Shown: positions 44,798 to 58,874 of the stretch, piece after piece
Layout of the letters: each line of letters starts with the position of its first letter
Numbering within the stretch: the stretch's first letter is position 1
DNA from: Arctopsyche grandis
Taxonomy: Eukaryota > Arthropoda > Insecta > Trichoptera > Hydropsychidae
Reading direction: 5' to 3'
Length of the DNA stretch: 64,000 bases
Assembly: GCF_051622035.1 (NCBI RefSeq)
Contig: NC_135364.1
Coordinates: forward strand, 21,789,001-21,853,000
Position numbers and translations under genes: made by a program
Notes under the pieces: generated by a model
The model's database searches: none
The model's input: the letters and a program-made list of their open reading frames with translations, nothing else
What the model was told of the DNA's origin: nothing

Positions 44798-47700
44798 ATG
44801 TCGGTGGTGTTCACGCAGCGCGGCGTGCGGCCGCCGCCCAACACGGCTCAGATCCAGAAAATGCTGGACGAGAACACGCACCTGATCCAGACGATCCAAG
44901 AGTACCAGGCCAAAGGCCAGATCAACGAATGCATTCAATACCAACAGGTGCTCCACCGCAACCTCGTCTACTTGGCTTCGATGGCCGACGCCACGCAGAA
45001 CATACAGGCCATACTACCGGTATATATACTCGCACCATTCACTATTCACCATTCACCACTTTTTTTTATTTCATACTTCAATTAGTGTTTGCTATCGAAC
45101 GCCGCTAGATGGTGCGCCAAATACCCGCAATACATACATATATAAATGTGTATTAAAATATATATATTTTCTATTGTTCTATATTTATTGTAACGGTGTA
45201 TTTCCTTACATCATTGTGTGATGGGTCTTCTAGCTTCTTCAGAGCGGTTTATTGCGACGTTTGGACTATCTGAGACAAGTCTGGTCCAGACAATAGACAT
45301 GCTGGATTGGCCTTGCCAGCTGCAGAGGCTGGACTCTGCTCTGTTTTTATTTTTATTTATTTATAGGTCTGATACTCTCCATTGTACCGTGTGGATATCC
45401 AAATCGGGCCAGTAAATGCTATGAAGCGATCACCCCTATATTGCAGGACTGGTCAGCTTGACGTAGCAGATGCAAGGCACTTTGGCCCCAAAACGTGGAA
45501 AAAAAAAATTTGGTATACAAAACTGCTGTGAAAACATAAACTGATTATCGTCTCGAGTACTTGAGGTCCAAAGACGAGTCATCTTCGAATACGTATCTTG
45601 GTACTTTCCCATAATCCGGAGGTATTTTTTTTTACAATATACAATACCGTGCATGGAAATCCCATCACTTTCAATGTTCGATGTTTTCGTTTTTTTTTTA
45701 ATTACACGAGTTTTTTTCGGTTTTTTTTATATGATTAAAAAAGATTATTTATATTCTTAAATTAAGATGAGAAAAGAATTAAAAAAAAAACATGTACAAT
45801 AGGGTCATTTTTTAAATTTTTTTCAAATGTAACTAAAATAATATAGTATATATTTTTCTTTGAATTAAAATACAAAGGCAATTGATCAAAGACAATAATA
45901 AATAATAATCCAATATTTAGTAGACCCTCCTTTTGCTTTTATGAAGGGCTCAACACGTGCCGGCATGGACAATACGATTTTTTTAGCATTTCGTCCGAAC
46001 TTTCTTCAAACCAAACATTTTCAATAGTTTTTTTAACTCATAATTTGTCCCAGGGTGTTGTTTTGTACCCTTTGCTTTATAATAGCCATAGAAGTAGAAT
46101 GCATAGAATAGTCATTGTTAACAAAAGTATCGTCTTAAAGAGAGCCATCGAAGAGAGAGACGGAAAGTCAGAAGAGAGACGAAGTTTAGCAAACAATGAA
46201 CAAACTCTGCCGTGCAGAGTTTTTGTAGCAACATTTTTGGAGGCTGAGAGCGATTCTATGCATTCTACTTCTATGATAATGGCCCATAAATTTTCGATAG
46301 GGTGTAAGTCGGGACTATTGTCAGGCCACTATAGTGACGAATACCTAACCTACTTTCTCTTTGTATTTCTTTGTGTAAAAAAAATAGCTGTGCTAACTTT
46401 ATAAAATGCTATTAAGTTTGTTTAATGATATGATCAATCACTTCAAGTAGTCTACCATTTTTGCCCGATGATAATTTGCACAATCGGCCTGAAATTTGAA
46501 GTCTGTTGACTCTGAAAGATGTTGCTCAATAGAAGGCAGCGAACATGTCTCCAAAATTTTTTTATAGTCTGTAGTCTTCACTGTGCCATTAACAAGTTAA
46601 CGACCGAAGACTCGCATACGAGTCTTGGCTAAAACAAAATCAGCGGACCGTGGACTCGCATACGAGTCTTAGCAAAACCATTTCAACGGACCAAAGACTC
46701 GCATGTGAGTCTTCCTATATGAAGTTTCCCACACAAAAAAAAAACGTGTGCGTCATCTGGAGTGTTTGGTTTCGAGTTACGGCTAACTGAAATGGCTTTT
46801 TCGTGGAATGGTTCTCAACATGTTGTCAACAAAATATTGAAGTACACTTTGAAGTCGCGCGTTTTTCTGCCTGTTGCAGCGTAATTCCGCAAAATCTGCC
46901 GGCTGCAGCGCAATGTTTGATAAGAAACTTCGCGGTCGCTAACTTGTTAACAAAGTGTAGCGCTCGCTCATCGAGTTTCTCACAATTCGCCGTGTTTCGC
47001 ACAAATCGTAGTTATTCACTCGAAATCCGCACAAGAACTTAATAGAATACATCAGAATGTTCGAAATACTACCCTTTTGAATAAAAAAATAGTATTTTAG
47101 AAAGTAGGGGACCTTTTACGGAGAAATTCCGAGAATTCAAAATATTTAGAGGTGATGCGATTTCCATGCACGGGACTGAATATGTTTTTTTTATTTAAAA
47201 TAAAGCCTAACGTGTTGTTTCAATAATCAAATAAACTTATGTAAGTAATTTTAAATTTAATTAGAATTCAGACTCCTGAGGCTAAAAACTTCTGCTTGCG
47301 TCTAAAAGTTGCTCGAATACGTTGTCGTTTCTGACCAGCTGTCTCTGAATGGATGATGGATTATTCCTCGGTGTTGTTTCTTACGTCACCTTATTTGGGG
47401 TTAACGCTCCGAGTATAGATACCTAGCTGCAGTTGTAGCAATAATTGACTTTGCAATGTTCAAATCCAATGTTTTCCAAATCTTTAACTGCAGTCCACCA
47501 CTTTGACTAAAAAACATTTGTGAATCTCCCGACGCAGTTCTCGGAAAATCCGCTGTTGAGGAAATACTCTACCAGTACTGTTCTTTGTCTTTGTAAACAA
47601 GCGTTCGACGATTGATCTTTGGCCTTCTATCTTCTGCTAAGGTCGTTCAGATTATTGGTGCAGATTTCTGTCATATTGTTCCAATCGACGGTTGTGCCTA

Positions 47701-50340
47701 ATTCCTCCTTACATAATTTGATCAACATCAATTCTCTAGCCTGACAATATTAGAAACAAACAACTGTCGCCGAACCAATTTAAATTTTGTATGTTTGCTT
47801 TCTTTCGACAAGGCAATTAGAGCTTCATGTAATGTTTTCCCTTGCTACTAAGATCCTCACAAAATCCACAATCCTTGTAATAACACAATAACACAATCCT
47901 TGTAATCCACAATAACACAAAATCCTTGCTACTAAGATTCCTCTCTTTCGTGAGAATGTCACGCCGTCTTCCGTAGATGATAGAGCAAATTATTTTTTTT
48001 AATGCAAAAATATATATAAATATTTTGTTGTAAAAGAATGCTGCCAGATAATGGAAAAGTACCAAAAAAACAATATTAACAAAATGCTTGACAATATTTG
48101 GAAGACGAACGAGTTCTTATTTATATGCAAAATATATATATACATATTGTTTCAAAAAATTGCCTCCAGATAATGGAAAAGTACCAAAAAACAATATCCA
48201 CAAAATAGTTAGAAGATAACAATATTTAGAAGACTGAGCATAGCTGAGTGAAGGGCGCTAGAGATATTGATAGACAATGTACGATAAAAAATGACTTTGT
48301 GGCTTAATTCTATACTACATTGATAGTTTGGTTGTATTTGGATGGTAAATATTTCATTTTCAATTATTGTCTATGTAAAAAATACTAATGCTAATTACTT
48401 CTGCCCCACAGCATCCTTGCTACCAAGATTCCTCTCTTGTGAAAATATCACGCTTATGAATCTTTGGTATATGGTAGAGCGAAAAAGCTATTTAAAAAAA
48501 AAGTTATATACATATATATGTTTATTTTTAATAACTTCCATTATTAACTTTTTTTTTGGGTTTCACAAGGTTGTTTGAATTAAATAAGACAATGGTTTTT
48601 AATTTCATAGTGAATTGGCGAATGAAATTGAATATGACGGTATCATAATGTTCTTTAATCTTTTCTACATTTGTTTGCTTCGTTACTGTGACTACCAAAT
48701 TTTTTTACATAGGAATCTGCATTTGTCATAAAATTTTAAAACTTACAGCAGTATCAAATTTTCAAGTACCTATCCTAATTCATTGCGATCTAAAATATCG
48801 GCGCTCTCATTGTAAAGAAAATTAAATTAGAAATAAAAAATACACATTTCAGTACCTGATACTTAGTTTCATGATCAACAGTATTAGAATTATTTCCAAA
48901 ATACACATACATTTTTTCTGAACCATTAAAACGTGATCAATGATCGATTCTTCATTCAAATCAGTCGAATTTTCGCATGATCACAAAATTTCATCTATTG
49001 TTACTATGTGTATAGGATAAAGTAAAAAATTCTAAGCTCGATTCCGCTTCAATCAACAATCCTGCCCCATTTTGTTGTATTTTATATTCATATGACTCTA
49101 AATTTATTTTATTATTAATTTCCAGCCCCCTCATCAATTGCAATCTGGGAATCCACAACCAGCTCAAAATATGCCGCACGGGGCTCCGCCTGAAAATTCA
49201 AACAACCAACAAAACCAATCCAACTATCCGCAGACTTCGCAGCCGTACAGGGGATCCCCGAACGTCACGGTGCCCAGCTCTCCCAGACCGAGCGGAGCAC
49301 CACAACCTTACACTCAACGAGGATACCCACAAAATCAATATCAAGGACAGTATCAGAACATGAGCGGAGGACCGTATCCAGCTCCAGCTCAAACGGGATA
49401 CATGAATCCAAATCAGCAGCCGTATGCACCCCCGGGATCGCAATCTCAAGCTTATCCGAACAACACAAATTATGGCCCGCCGATTACGACAGCGCAGAAT
49501 AGCAATTACCAAACGGCAGGACATCAAAATAACAACTATCCTGCTTCGACTATGCAGCAGCCGTACGCGCCTCCTCCACCAGGTGGACCGATGCCTACAA
49601 ACCCGATCCCGTACTCTGGAGCCAGAGGAACGACGTCACAAAATTATTCTACAGCTGGAGGCTTTCAAGGCCCGCCAATGGGAGCCAACTATGGTGCTCC
49701 AACTAGCAACGCATCTCCTGGAAATTACAATGCAGCTTCCAATCAAAATTATCAATCGCAACCGTATTCTGGAGCTCCACCTTCAGGATATCCACCCACT
49801 GCGACGTCACAACCTAATCATTCTCCACAACCGGTGTCCGGTTATGCCAATCAAACATCAGGGTCGAGCAGTTATGGACCTCCGACCGCTCAGTCGCCTA
49901 CGTACTCATCTCCAAACACGCACAATTCCAATCCCCAAAATGGCGGCACACAACCGTCCAATTCCAATATATCGACTCAACCCTACCCGCCCACCGGACA
50001 ACCTTCCAACTATCCTGCTTCCAGTCAACCCCCATTTTCGAACCCTTCTTCCCAACCTGGCAGTCCCGCACCATCAAATTATCAATCCCCGGTCTCGCAA
50101 GCTTCCAACAACCCCACATCCAGCACGGCTCAAGGCTACGCTCCCCCAGCCCCACAACCTTATCCACCACCGGGTGGCTCTTATCCTCCTATCGGGTACG
50201 GAGCTCACCCACAGCCAAATTATCCGCCGTCTCAATATGGAAATGCATCTTATCAGTACTCTCGACCTCCAGCTCCTCAACCACCACCGCAGGGCAGTTA
50301 CGGCGGGTATAACTACCAACCCAACACTCCGCAACAATAG
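44798..50340 (+). CDS. SS18: SS18-like BAF (SWI/SNF) complex subunit
   Basis: Two exons, 44798-45019 and 49126-50340, give 478 residues. SS18 is a co-activator that docks on the BRG1/BAF chromatin remodelling complex in the nucleus. Exon 1 encodes the SNH domain: PPPNTAQIQKMLDENTHLIQ.I.EYQ.KG, then QYQQ.LHRNL.YLA.MAD, almost as in human SS18. Exon 2 is a single QPGY-rich region made of Pro, Gln, Tyr, Gly, Asn and Ser, the transactivating low-complexity tail of the family. The 4.1-kb intron holds Merlin, Tc1 and MITE insertions. SS18 and SS18L1 cannot be separated in an insect. A long +1-frame open reading frame under exon 2 is a composition shadow. Confidence 0.92.
45560..45641 (+). mobile_element. 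Merlin fragment next to the Tc1 element
   Basis: GGTACTTTCCCATAATCCGG and the following GGTATTTTT match 4276-4310 in the better Merlin copy. The fragment stops at the Tc1 terminal repeat, so the Tc1 element probably landed in or beside it. Confidence 0.4.
46088..46275. mobile_element. 9-bp-TSD MITE, copy 2 (inside Tc1)
   Basis: Same 188-bp length and ends as the copy at 31013. Flanks are ATAATAGCC and ATAATGGCC, one change apart. It interrupts the Tc1 transposase just after the IENLWAII block, which fixes the borders independently. Confidence 0.85.
46589..46950. mobile_element. TTAA-flanked MITE with palindrome array
   Basis: TTAA at both ends is followed inward by CAAGTTARCGACCG on each side. 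Near the left end three copies of the palindrome GACTCGCATACGAGTC (last one GACTCGCATGTGAGTC) are spaced about 45 bp apart, each preceded by CGGACC/CGACCG-type sequence. TTAA targeting suits piggyBac or Kolobok elements. The insertion lies inside the Tc1 remnant. Confidence 0.65.
47190..48340 (-). mobile_element. Merlin-like DNA transposon remnant, copy 2
   Basis: The minus strand gives [15 protein letters not shown], then KIEGQRSIVERLFTKTKNS.GRVFPQQRIFRELRREIHKCF, shown here in pieces because the frame shifts between them. The pattern IGG...V..DE..F.KRK.N.GRV.PQQWVFGG..RE...CF of Merlin transposases is followed closely, but the catalytic DE is replaced. An additional related scrap lies at about 48400-48550. 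Confidence 0.6.
48551..49125 (+). other. Remainder of SS18 intron
   Basis: AT-rich intron sequence leading to a TTTCCAG acceptor at 49119-49125. No repeat or gene is recognised. Confidence 0.4.
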
Positions 50341-51261
50341 TCTGATGAATTATTCAGTTGTTGTTTTGATACTTAATCTTTTTATTGTAATGGTAGCTTC
50401 TACAGTTTTACAATATTTGACAATGTGGAATTATCAATTTGAAATCAAACAATACAAATGACATTGTTAATTAAGTATTATTATACGATTTTTTTTTCAA
50501 TATAAAAAATGAAAAACCAATTTTTTTTTTAAATTATTGATATATTTTTATGTATCCGCCATTTTTACATTGGCCATGATTGAAAAACGCTAGCTAAAAA
50601 TGTTGTAATAGCTGATGCATATCTGGTGTCCTCCAATTGCATGACGTTTACCACTACTATAAGACCAAATCTAAAAAACTGATGTAAGCTTCCGTGGGAG
50701 GAGTGTGGGACAGTAGAGCTAGATTTTATTGTTCTCAACATCTTCTAATTGAATTTTGGAATCGGCATAAATTCTGGAAGTTCATAACTACAATTATAAA
50801 TTTAATTAATTGAATTCCTAAACTACATATGTGAAGCTACGATTAAAAGTAAAAGTGGTTTTTTTTTCTCCCAATATTTCGTTTGTAATAATTGTTAGAA
50901 TATCTTTTTTTTATTTTAATAAATATAATTTTTGGAATATACTTATTTCTTTTGAACTGGCCCAACATTGTATAAATCATGCTTAAAAAACCTGTTGGTC
51001 TGTATAACTAGTAGTGTATACAAATGCAATAGTACACATCTAATATCAAATATCATTTACCGCTTGAATTAGTACATACGTACATTCAGATAAAAAAATA
51101 TTGATATTGAAAACCAATCCTTGTCAACGTAGTGAAATATAAAACCAGCCCAATGGATACAAAGTCCGAGAAAAAATAGTATATTTTAGACTTTTATAAT
51201 TCGCTAGATATTTATATGTACAGCAATAAAACATCACAATCAATAGAATAAACATCTAACT
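50341..51261 (+). other. SS18 3' UTR and spacer
   Basis: AT-rich sequence with AATAAA near 50919. No coding region is supported; the longer open frame that runs through it is only the out-of-frame continuation of SS18 exon 2. Confidence 0.45.
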
Positions 51262-52024
51262 TAGTGTTGTAAGTCGAGAATATTCTCCAAAAGATTATTC
51301 GGCGAGAATTTTCTTTTTTCTTGGTTATAAAACATCTCTAAGATATTTTATTAGCCTTTTAGATGATTCTACGATATTTTCAGGACCTAATAGGACTTTC
51401 TAGAATGTCTGAGAGCATTTTGAATGACATTTTTTTCATTCTGACGTCACTGAATGGGTCATTTCGTCATTTTAACATACGCGCACTACCACCATGAACG
51501 TTTTCCGCGCAATTCTCACAGGAATGCAAAGCTTATTAACTCTGGAGGCAATAAATTATACATATATTTTTTTAACAGAAATTTTTTGAGTTTGTATTTT
51601 AATTGTTATTTCACATCAGTGCGTAAATAAACAATGCGAGTTACCATTAACAAAAATTTCAGTTGATTTTTGTTTGCTTACAGATCTATAAATAAAGCTT
51701 TTGAGTTTTTCTCCAAAATCGTTAATCTTTTAACACAAACTATATAATATGCGTAACATTTCTGTTGTTTCATCAACTGCTCAAATGTCACATTTGATTA
51801 CCCTCTCTCTGTACATAAGAAATGCAAAATGTTAAAAATTATTATTAATTAGTTTTTTGCATTAGTTTATTCGTGTCTTCCCTCATCTTACCGTTCACAT
51901 GAGTTTACCCATTTTTTGAAATTGCAACGGAATAGTATAAAAGCCCTGCAGATGCTCTAAAAAAGAAAATTCTCAGTTTGGAGAATTTTTCCAAAAGATT
52001 ATTACCGAGAATTTTACAGCACTA
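51262..52024. mobile_element. hAT-type non-autonomous element, 763 bp
   Basis: Starts TAGTGTTGTAAG and ends TTACAGCACTA, with longer imperfect inverted sequence GAGAATATTCTCCAAAAGAT matched near the right end. Flanks ATCTAACT and ATCTACCT are an 8-bp duplication with one change. TAGTG-type ends and 8 bp fit hAT. The interior is AT-rich and non-coding. Confidence 0.7.
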
Positions 52025-52129
52025 ATCTACCTATTGATTCCAATACTCACTTACGGCACAGTAATACTAGATTTAAAATTGATGACTGCAAACTTTTGTA
52101 CTGTTATATTTTATAAATGAGAAGAAACC

Positions 52130-52233
52130 AACAAAAATCATTGTCATATTCGAATTCAATTGGTCAAACTTAGTAAAGATTGATAAGTCTCCGCTCTGGT
52201 AAGTAAAAATCGTGAATTTTTGTTCCTCGGTGT
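52130..52233. repeat. Partial palindromic MITE
   Basis: TTAGTAAAGATTGATAAGTC and TTTTTGTTCCTCGGTGTAA match the right arm of the MITE at 28737-28879; the left arm is degraded. Confidence 0.45.
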
Positions 52234-52368
52234 AATCTTAGCTTAGGCGATGCGTGTTGTTTCTATAAATGAATGTCAGTAAACTTTCCAGGATAATTGA
52301 TAGAAAAAATCCGACTATGAGGTACAATATATTTAATTATTTTCTACATAAAAATTAATACTAAAAAA

Positions 52369-54544
52369 CTACGTTTCTTCAAACATTATTGTGGGATCGG
52401 AAAAGTTATGTATGTGTGACGCGTATATGTCTTCTTCTTCATCTCCAGTTGGGTAGTATGTCGGAAACGGTGGTGCCGTTTTATGCCTGTGCAATGGTAA
52501 AACGGTATCGAACACGTAAATGTATGAATTCGTCGGACCGGGAATACCATCACCCGTTACCCACAAGACATTGAGCTTTGTGTTAATACGCAACACCTTC
52601 AAACCGCGGTTGACTCTCCACCTGAGGAAAAACATCAATATAAATAGAATCGTGAAAAGAAGCTGTACTCAATTACCGATCAATATCATACCTGTTTCCC
52701 ATGTGACCGGGCAATTTTGTTCCCGGCCAGACCCTGGCCTTTTCACCACCACCTCCGATGTTTCCGGGGCGTCTGTGGGTCTTCGTCACACCGTGTGAAG
52801 CAGGCATACCCTTAAATCCCCATCTTTTCATTACTCCTTGAAAACCACGATCAATCCTGCAATATAATATGTATGTAGATTTTCATATCTTAATTATAAT
52901 TAACCGTTTGCCCGCGACCGTCTTCTATGGAAGCTTTAGGCGACAAGTCTGTAGCGCGGCTGTCTTCCATAGAATTTCTGAACTTTGCACGGGATTTTGA
53001 GCCTTATATGCGCCTATTTCAACTGTTTTAAGGTTCAAAATTGGTTGAATATATCACTGAGAGTTGAATGCCATCAATTCAATTTGCTTAAAATGAATAT
53101 ATACCAGTCAAAATTAGCTTTTTGTGGAACAATTGAGACGATACGTCTCAATTGTATGAAGAATGATTATTTGACAATTAAGCCAAAACTACGAGATATA
53201 TTATGTATTTTATTGTTTAAAATAATACTTTATGTGTTAATTAACATATCTGGTTACTTGAGTAAATATTAAAATCTGTATTTAAGGTCGAAAATTCGAT
53301 TGCCAAATTCGCGAAAAAGGTGCCGCGTACAAGGCTTGTTCGCTATATTTATTGCCGCGGGCAAAGGGTTAAGCATGTGAAAATCTTACGTCAATCCCCG
53401 ACAATCTACAACGTCTCCGACTCGGAAATGACTGGCTACTAGAGGAGTTCCTGGTGGAAGAGCAGCTTGAGGGGATACTGTAAATCGACAAATGCGCCTT
53501 TTGGGTAGAACGCCAGTATTTTTAAAGAGGCCATAGTATTCTTTGGTCACGAGGCTCGGATCGACAGTTTCCGCACCGACAAGTAAACATCCAAATCGGC
53601 CCCTTTTGCGTTCTTTGATTTTATAATGAAGCGGTTTCCATTCTTCTGGTGGTATATATTTTATAACTTGATTGTCCACAATCTGGAAAATTTTAATTAT
53701 CATTTGAAACTACATATAATATAATAAATATATGTTAAGTAATTCGGTTGAACTTACTTGTAATAAAGTTGTTTGTACCCTATAGCCATTGTTTGTCCAT
53801 AAAGGATAGACTCCTATTTTTTTAGCGATTAAACCAGTTCTCCTTACCCTTTGGCTCCATACAAATGGCTTTGTAGTGTTTCCAGTCAATGGGCTTTGAT
53901 ATTTGTTAACAGCATTTTCCGATGAAATTTTTTGCATTCGATCTTGTATTACCTCATTTAAAAATGTTTTATTCTCGGGAGTTATGAAGTCTTCATGTAT
54001 CTAAAAAAAAAAACATTACGCGTATATTAATATCACAAGCTAGATAAAAGTTTTTTTAAAAAGGAAAAACGATTACAATAACGGTTGCCCAGCTAGATGT
54101 ACAGTTTTAAATTTAAAATCACCAAATTTGGTATATATACATTATCTCACGAGAGTGTACACTATGACATAAACTGAAAAAGTTCTTGGTTATATGTGTT
54201 TTATTCCCGACTTCTATCCACTCGAGCAACAGAAGGTAATTCAGCTAGTTTTTGATAAACTTGTTCAAGTAATAACTGATGAAGGTTTGCTAAAGCATAT
54301 GCAAGTTACTGTTAGTTCATACCACTCGGTGACTACGAATGTGCAGTTCTGGATATCGTTGCCTGGGTCTGATATAATTTTTTACGAGTGTCAACGCTGG
54401 TTTCTGATTTAATCTGAAATTGAATACATGTGATTTAAGTATGCGTTTTTTTAATCAACATTTAATGAATATTGAAGAATCTAAAACTAACGAGAGATTC
54501 AAGAATTGTTTGCAGAGGCTCCCGGTCACCCTTGCGAGAGCCAT
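52369..54544 (-). CDS. mRpL3: Mitochondrial ribosomal protein L3 (uL3m)
   Basis: Six exons in phase: 54544-54492, 54413-54323, 54000-53758, 53682-53390, 52856-52692 and 52621-52369, 365 residues (human 348). The protein is a core large-subunit protein of the mitochondrial ribosome. The first two tiny exons give a basic leader ([14 protein letters not shown], then [16 protein letters not shown]) expected of a mitochondrial transit peptide; they were placed by splice phase and are less certain than the rest. The uL3 core is clear: [23 protein letters not shown]-like [35 protein letters not shown] and [14 protein letters not shown]. The intron after exon 4 is almost entirely a piggyBac-type MITE. 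Confidence 0.92.
52900..53372. mobile_element. piggyBac-type MITE, copy 3, filling an mRpL3 intron
   Basis: TTAA at both ends, with CCGTTTGCCCGCG and CCCTTTGCCCGCGG reading inward. It occupies 473 of the 533 intron bases, leaving 17 bp to the donor and 43 bp to the acceptor on the coding strand. Confidence 0.85.
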
Positions 54545-54632
54545 TTTAGGTTAGGAGAACGCGATCGAAACGCGTTCAATCAACGACCATCATTAAACAA
54601 AATATAATATAAATAAATAAATATGTATGCAT

Positions 54633-54901
54633 GGTTCGGTGATTACTAGTCAAATGTGAACCGGTCACAGGACAACCGGTCGCTCTAGATCGGTCACAAG
54701 TGATCACCCGTCACACTAAAACTGGTCACACCCTAAAATCGGTCAACCAGTTTTCTCGTGACCGATTTTAGGGTGTGACCAGTTTTATCGTGACTAGTTT
54801 TCCCGTGACCAGTTTTAGTGTGACGGATGATCACGTGTGACCGATCTAGAGTGACCGGTCGTCCTGTGACTGGTTCACATATGACTAGTAGTCCGTTTAC
54901 C
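54633..54901. mobile_element. MITE rich in GGTCAC words, copy 2
   Basis: Ends GGTTCGGTGATTACTAGTCA and GGTAAACGGACTACTAGTCA read inward. The interior alternates GGTCACACC and GGTGTGACC words. It lies about 90 bp upstream of the mRpL3 start. Confidence 0.7.
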
Positions 54902-55051
54902 GTATGCATACATATTACAGATATATTTCCAGGAAATATGTAAGCGAAATCTTTTTTTTTTATCTCTTATTTGGAATAAGGTCGGATTCCTAGCATCTTA
55001 AAAAGGTTAGAAAACCTCAGGGAAAACTTGTATTTTGGTTCTGTTACTACC

Positions 55052-55254
55052 ATAGAAGTAGAATGCATAGAATGGTCATTGTTAACAAAAGTATCGTCTA
55101 AAAGCGAGCCATCGAAGAGAGAGACGGAAAGTCAGAAGAGAGACAAGAGAGAGAGAGACGAAGTTTAGCAAACAATGAACAAAATCTGCCGCGCAGAGTT
55201 TTTGTAGCAACAATTATGGAGGCTGAGAGCGATTCTATGCATTCTACTACTATG
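55052..55254. mobile_element. 9-bp-TSD MITE, copy 3
   Basis: Same ends as the copies at 31013 and 46088, flanked by an exact GTTACTACC on both sides. It is 203 bp because of an extra AGAGAGAGAGAGACGA-type expansion inside. Confidence 0.88.
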
Positions 55255-55332
55255 GTTACTACCAAAACATATATGTATGAAGCCCCAGCTTTTAAATATT
55301 TATAAGGGACGTCATTTGGGGGGGGGGGGGGG

Positions 55333-58319
<2,987 letters not shown>

Positions 58320-58399
58320 TTTAAATTTACAATTATAATTATTTAATATATATTTTCTTTTTTGGCTTATTATTACAATATGTCACTCTTGGTAAAATA

Positions 58400-58600
58400 A
58401 TTATTGCGCAAATTGCGATCGCGCGCACGACAATTGTTCCCACAAAAATCGCGAATACGGAATATCTGGCACTCGACTTCTCGTTAATAGAATATTTCAC
58501 GATTGATGGAGTTTTTGGGTGCCAGATGTTCCGTGATTGTGATTTTAGTGACGTGCGCGAGATCGCGTTTTGCGGAATAATCACTGAAGCGTTGCTCTTA
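58400..58600. mobile_element. MITE family D copy
   Basis: Contains GCAAATTGCGATCGCGCGCA, ATCTGGCACTCGACTTCTCG, GGGTGCCAGATGTTCCGTGA and GATTTTAGTGACGTGCGCGA, the right half of the family as at 36350-36530. Confidence 0.6.
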
Positions 58601-58874
58601 GATTATCTCCTTATTTGTCTTGATATCTCTGCTCATGAATTCCGAATACATGCCCTAGTATTTCTAAGTATATACGCGATTATCCCACTTTGTCTATTCA
58701 TTTAAACGTGATCGATTTTACGAACGAATAAAATAAAAATCCTTACAAGACAAATTATGTTGGCAGTAGTGTCAACAATGTCAGCGTTTGTACACTCGTT
58801 GACAGCTATGCTTTGACGTTTAGTAGTAGTAGTTTGGTGCGGGACTTTGCACCGATTCGATGGCTCGATGAAAA

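Larger units (their letters stand above)
45642..47178 (-). mobile_element. Tc1/mariner transposon remnant carrying two MITEs
   Basis: Inverted ends CAATACCGTGCATGGAAATC and CAGTCCCGTGCATGGAAATC are preserved. On the minus strand there are transposase blocks in order: FQADCANYHRAKMV (second catalytic Asp), DNSPDLHPIENLWAII (third catalytic acid), then MPARV-like and IKAKGGSTKY-like end sequence. Stops and frameshifts and a missing N-terminal helix-turn-helix region make it inactive. MITEs at 46088-46275 and 46589-46950 were inserted later. The flanking TA pair is not clearly kept. Confidence 0.8.

Noticed and set aside
46600-46715. Spaced palindromes considered as a CRISPR-like array
   Set aside because: Only three units, in a eukaryotic intron, within a TTAA-flanked element; no cas genes.
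49424-50461. 345-residue open frame overlapping SS18 exon 2
   Set aside because: Composition shadow of the QPGY-rich frame; SS18 homology and splice phase select the other frame.
54194-54412. Plus-strand open frame of 72 residues
   Set aside because: Antisense to mRpL3 exon 2; no similarity of its own.
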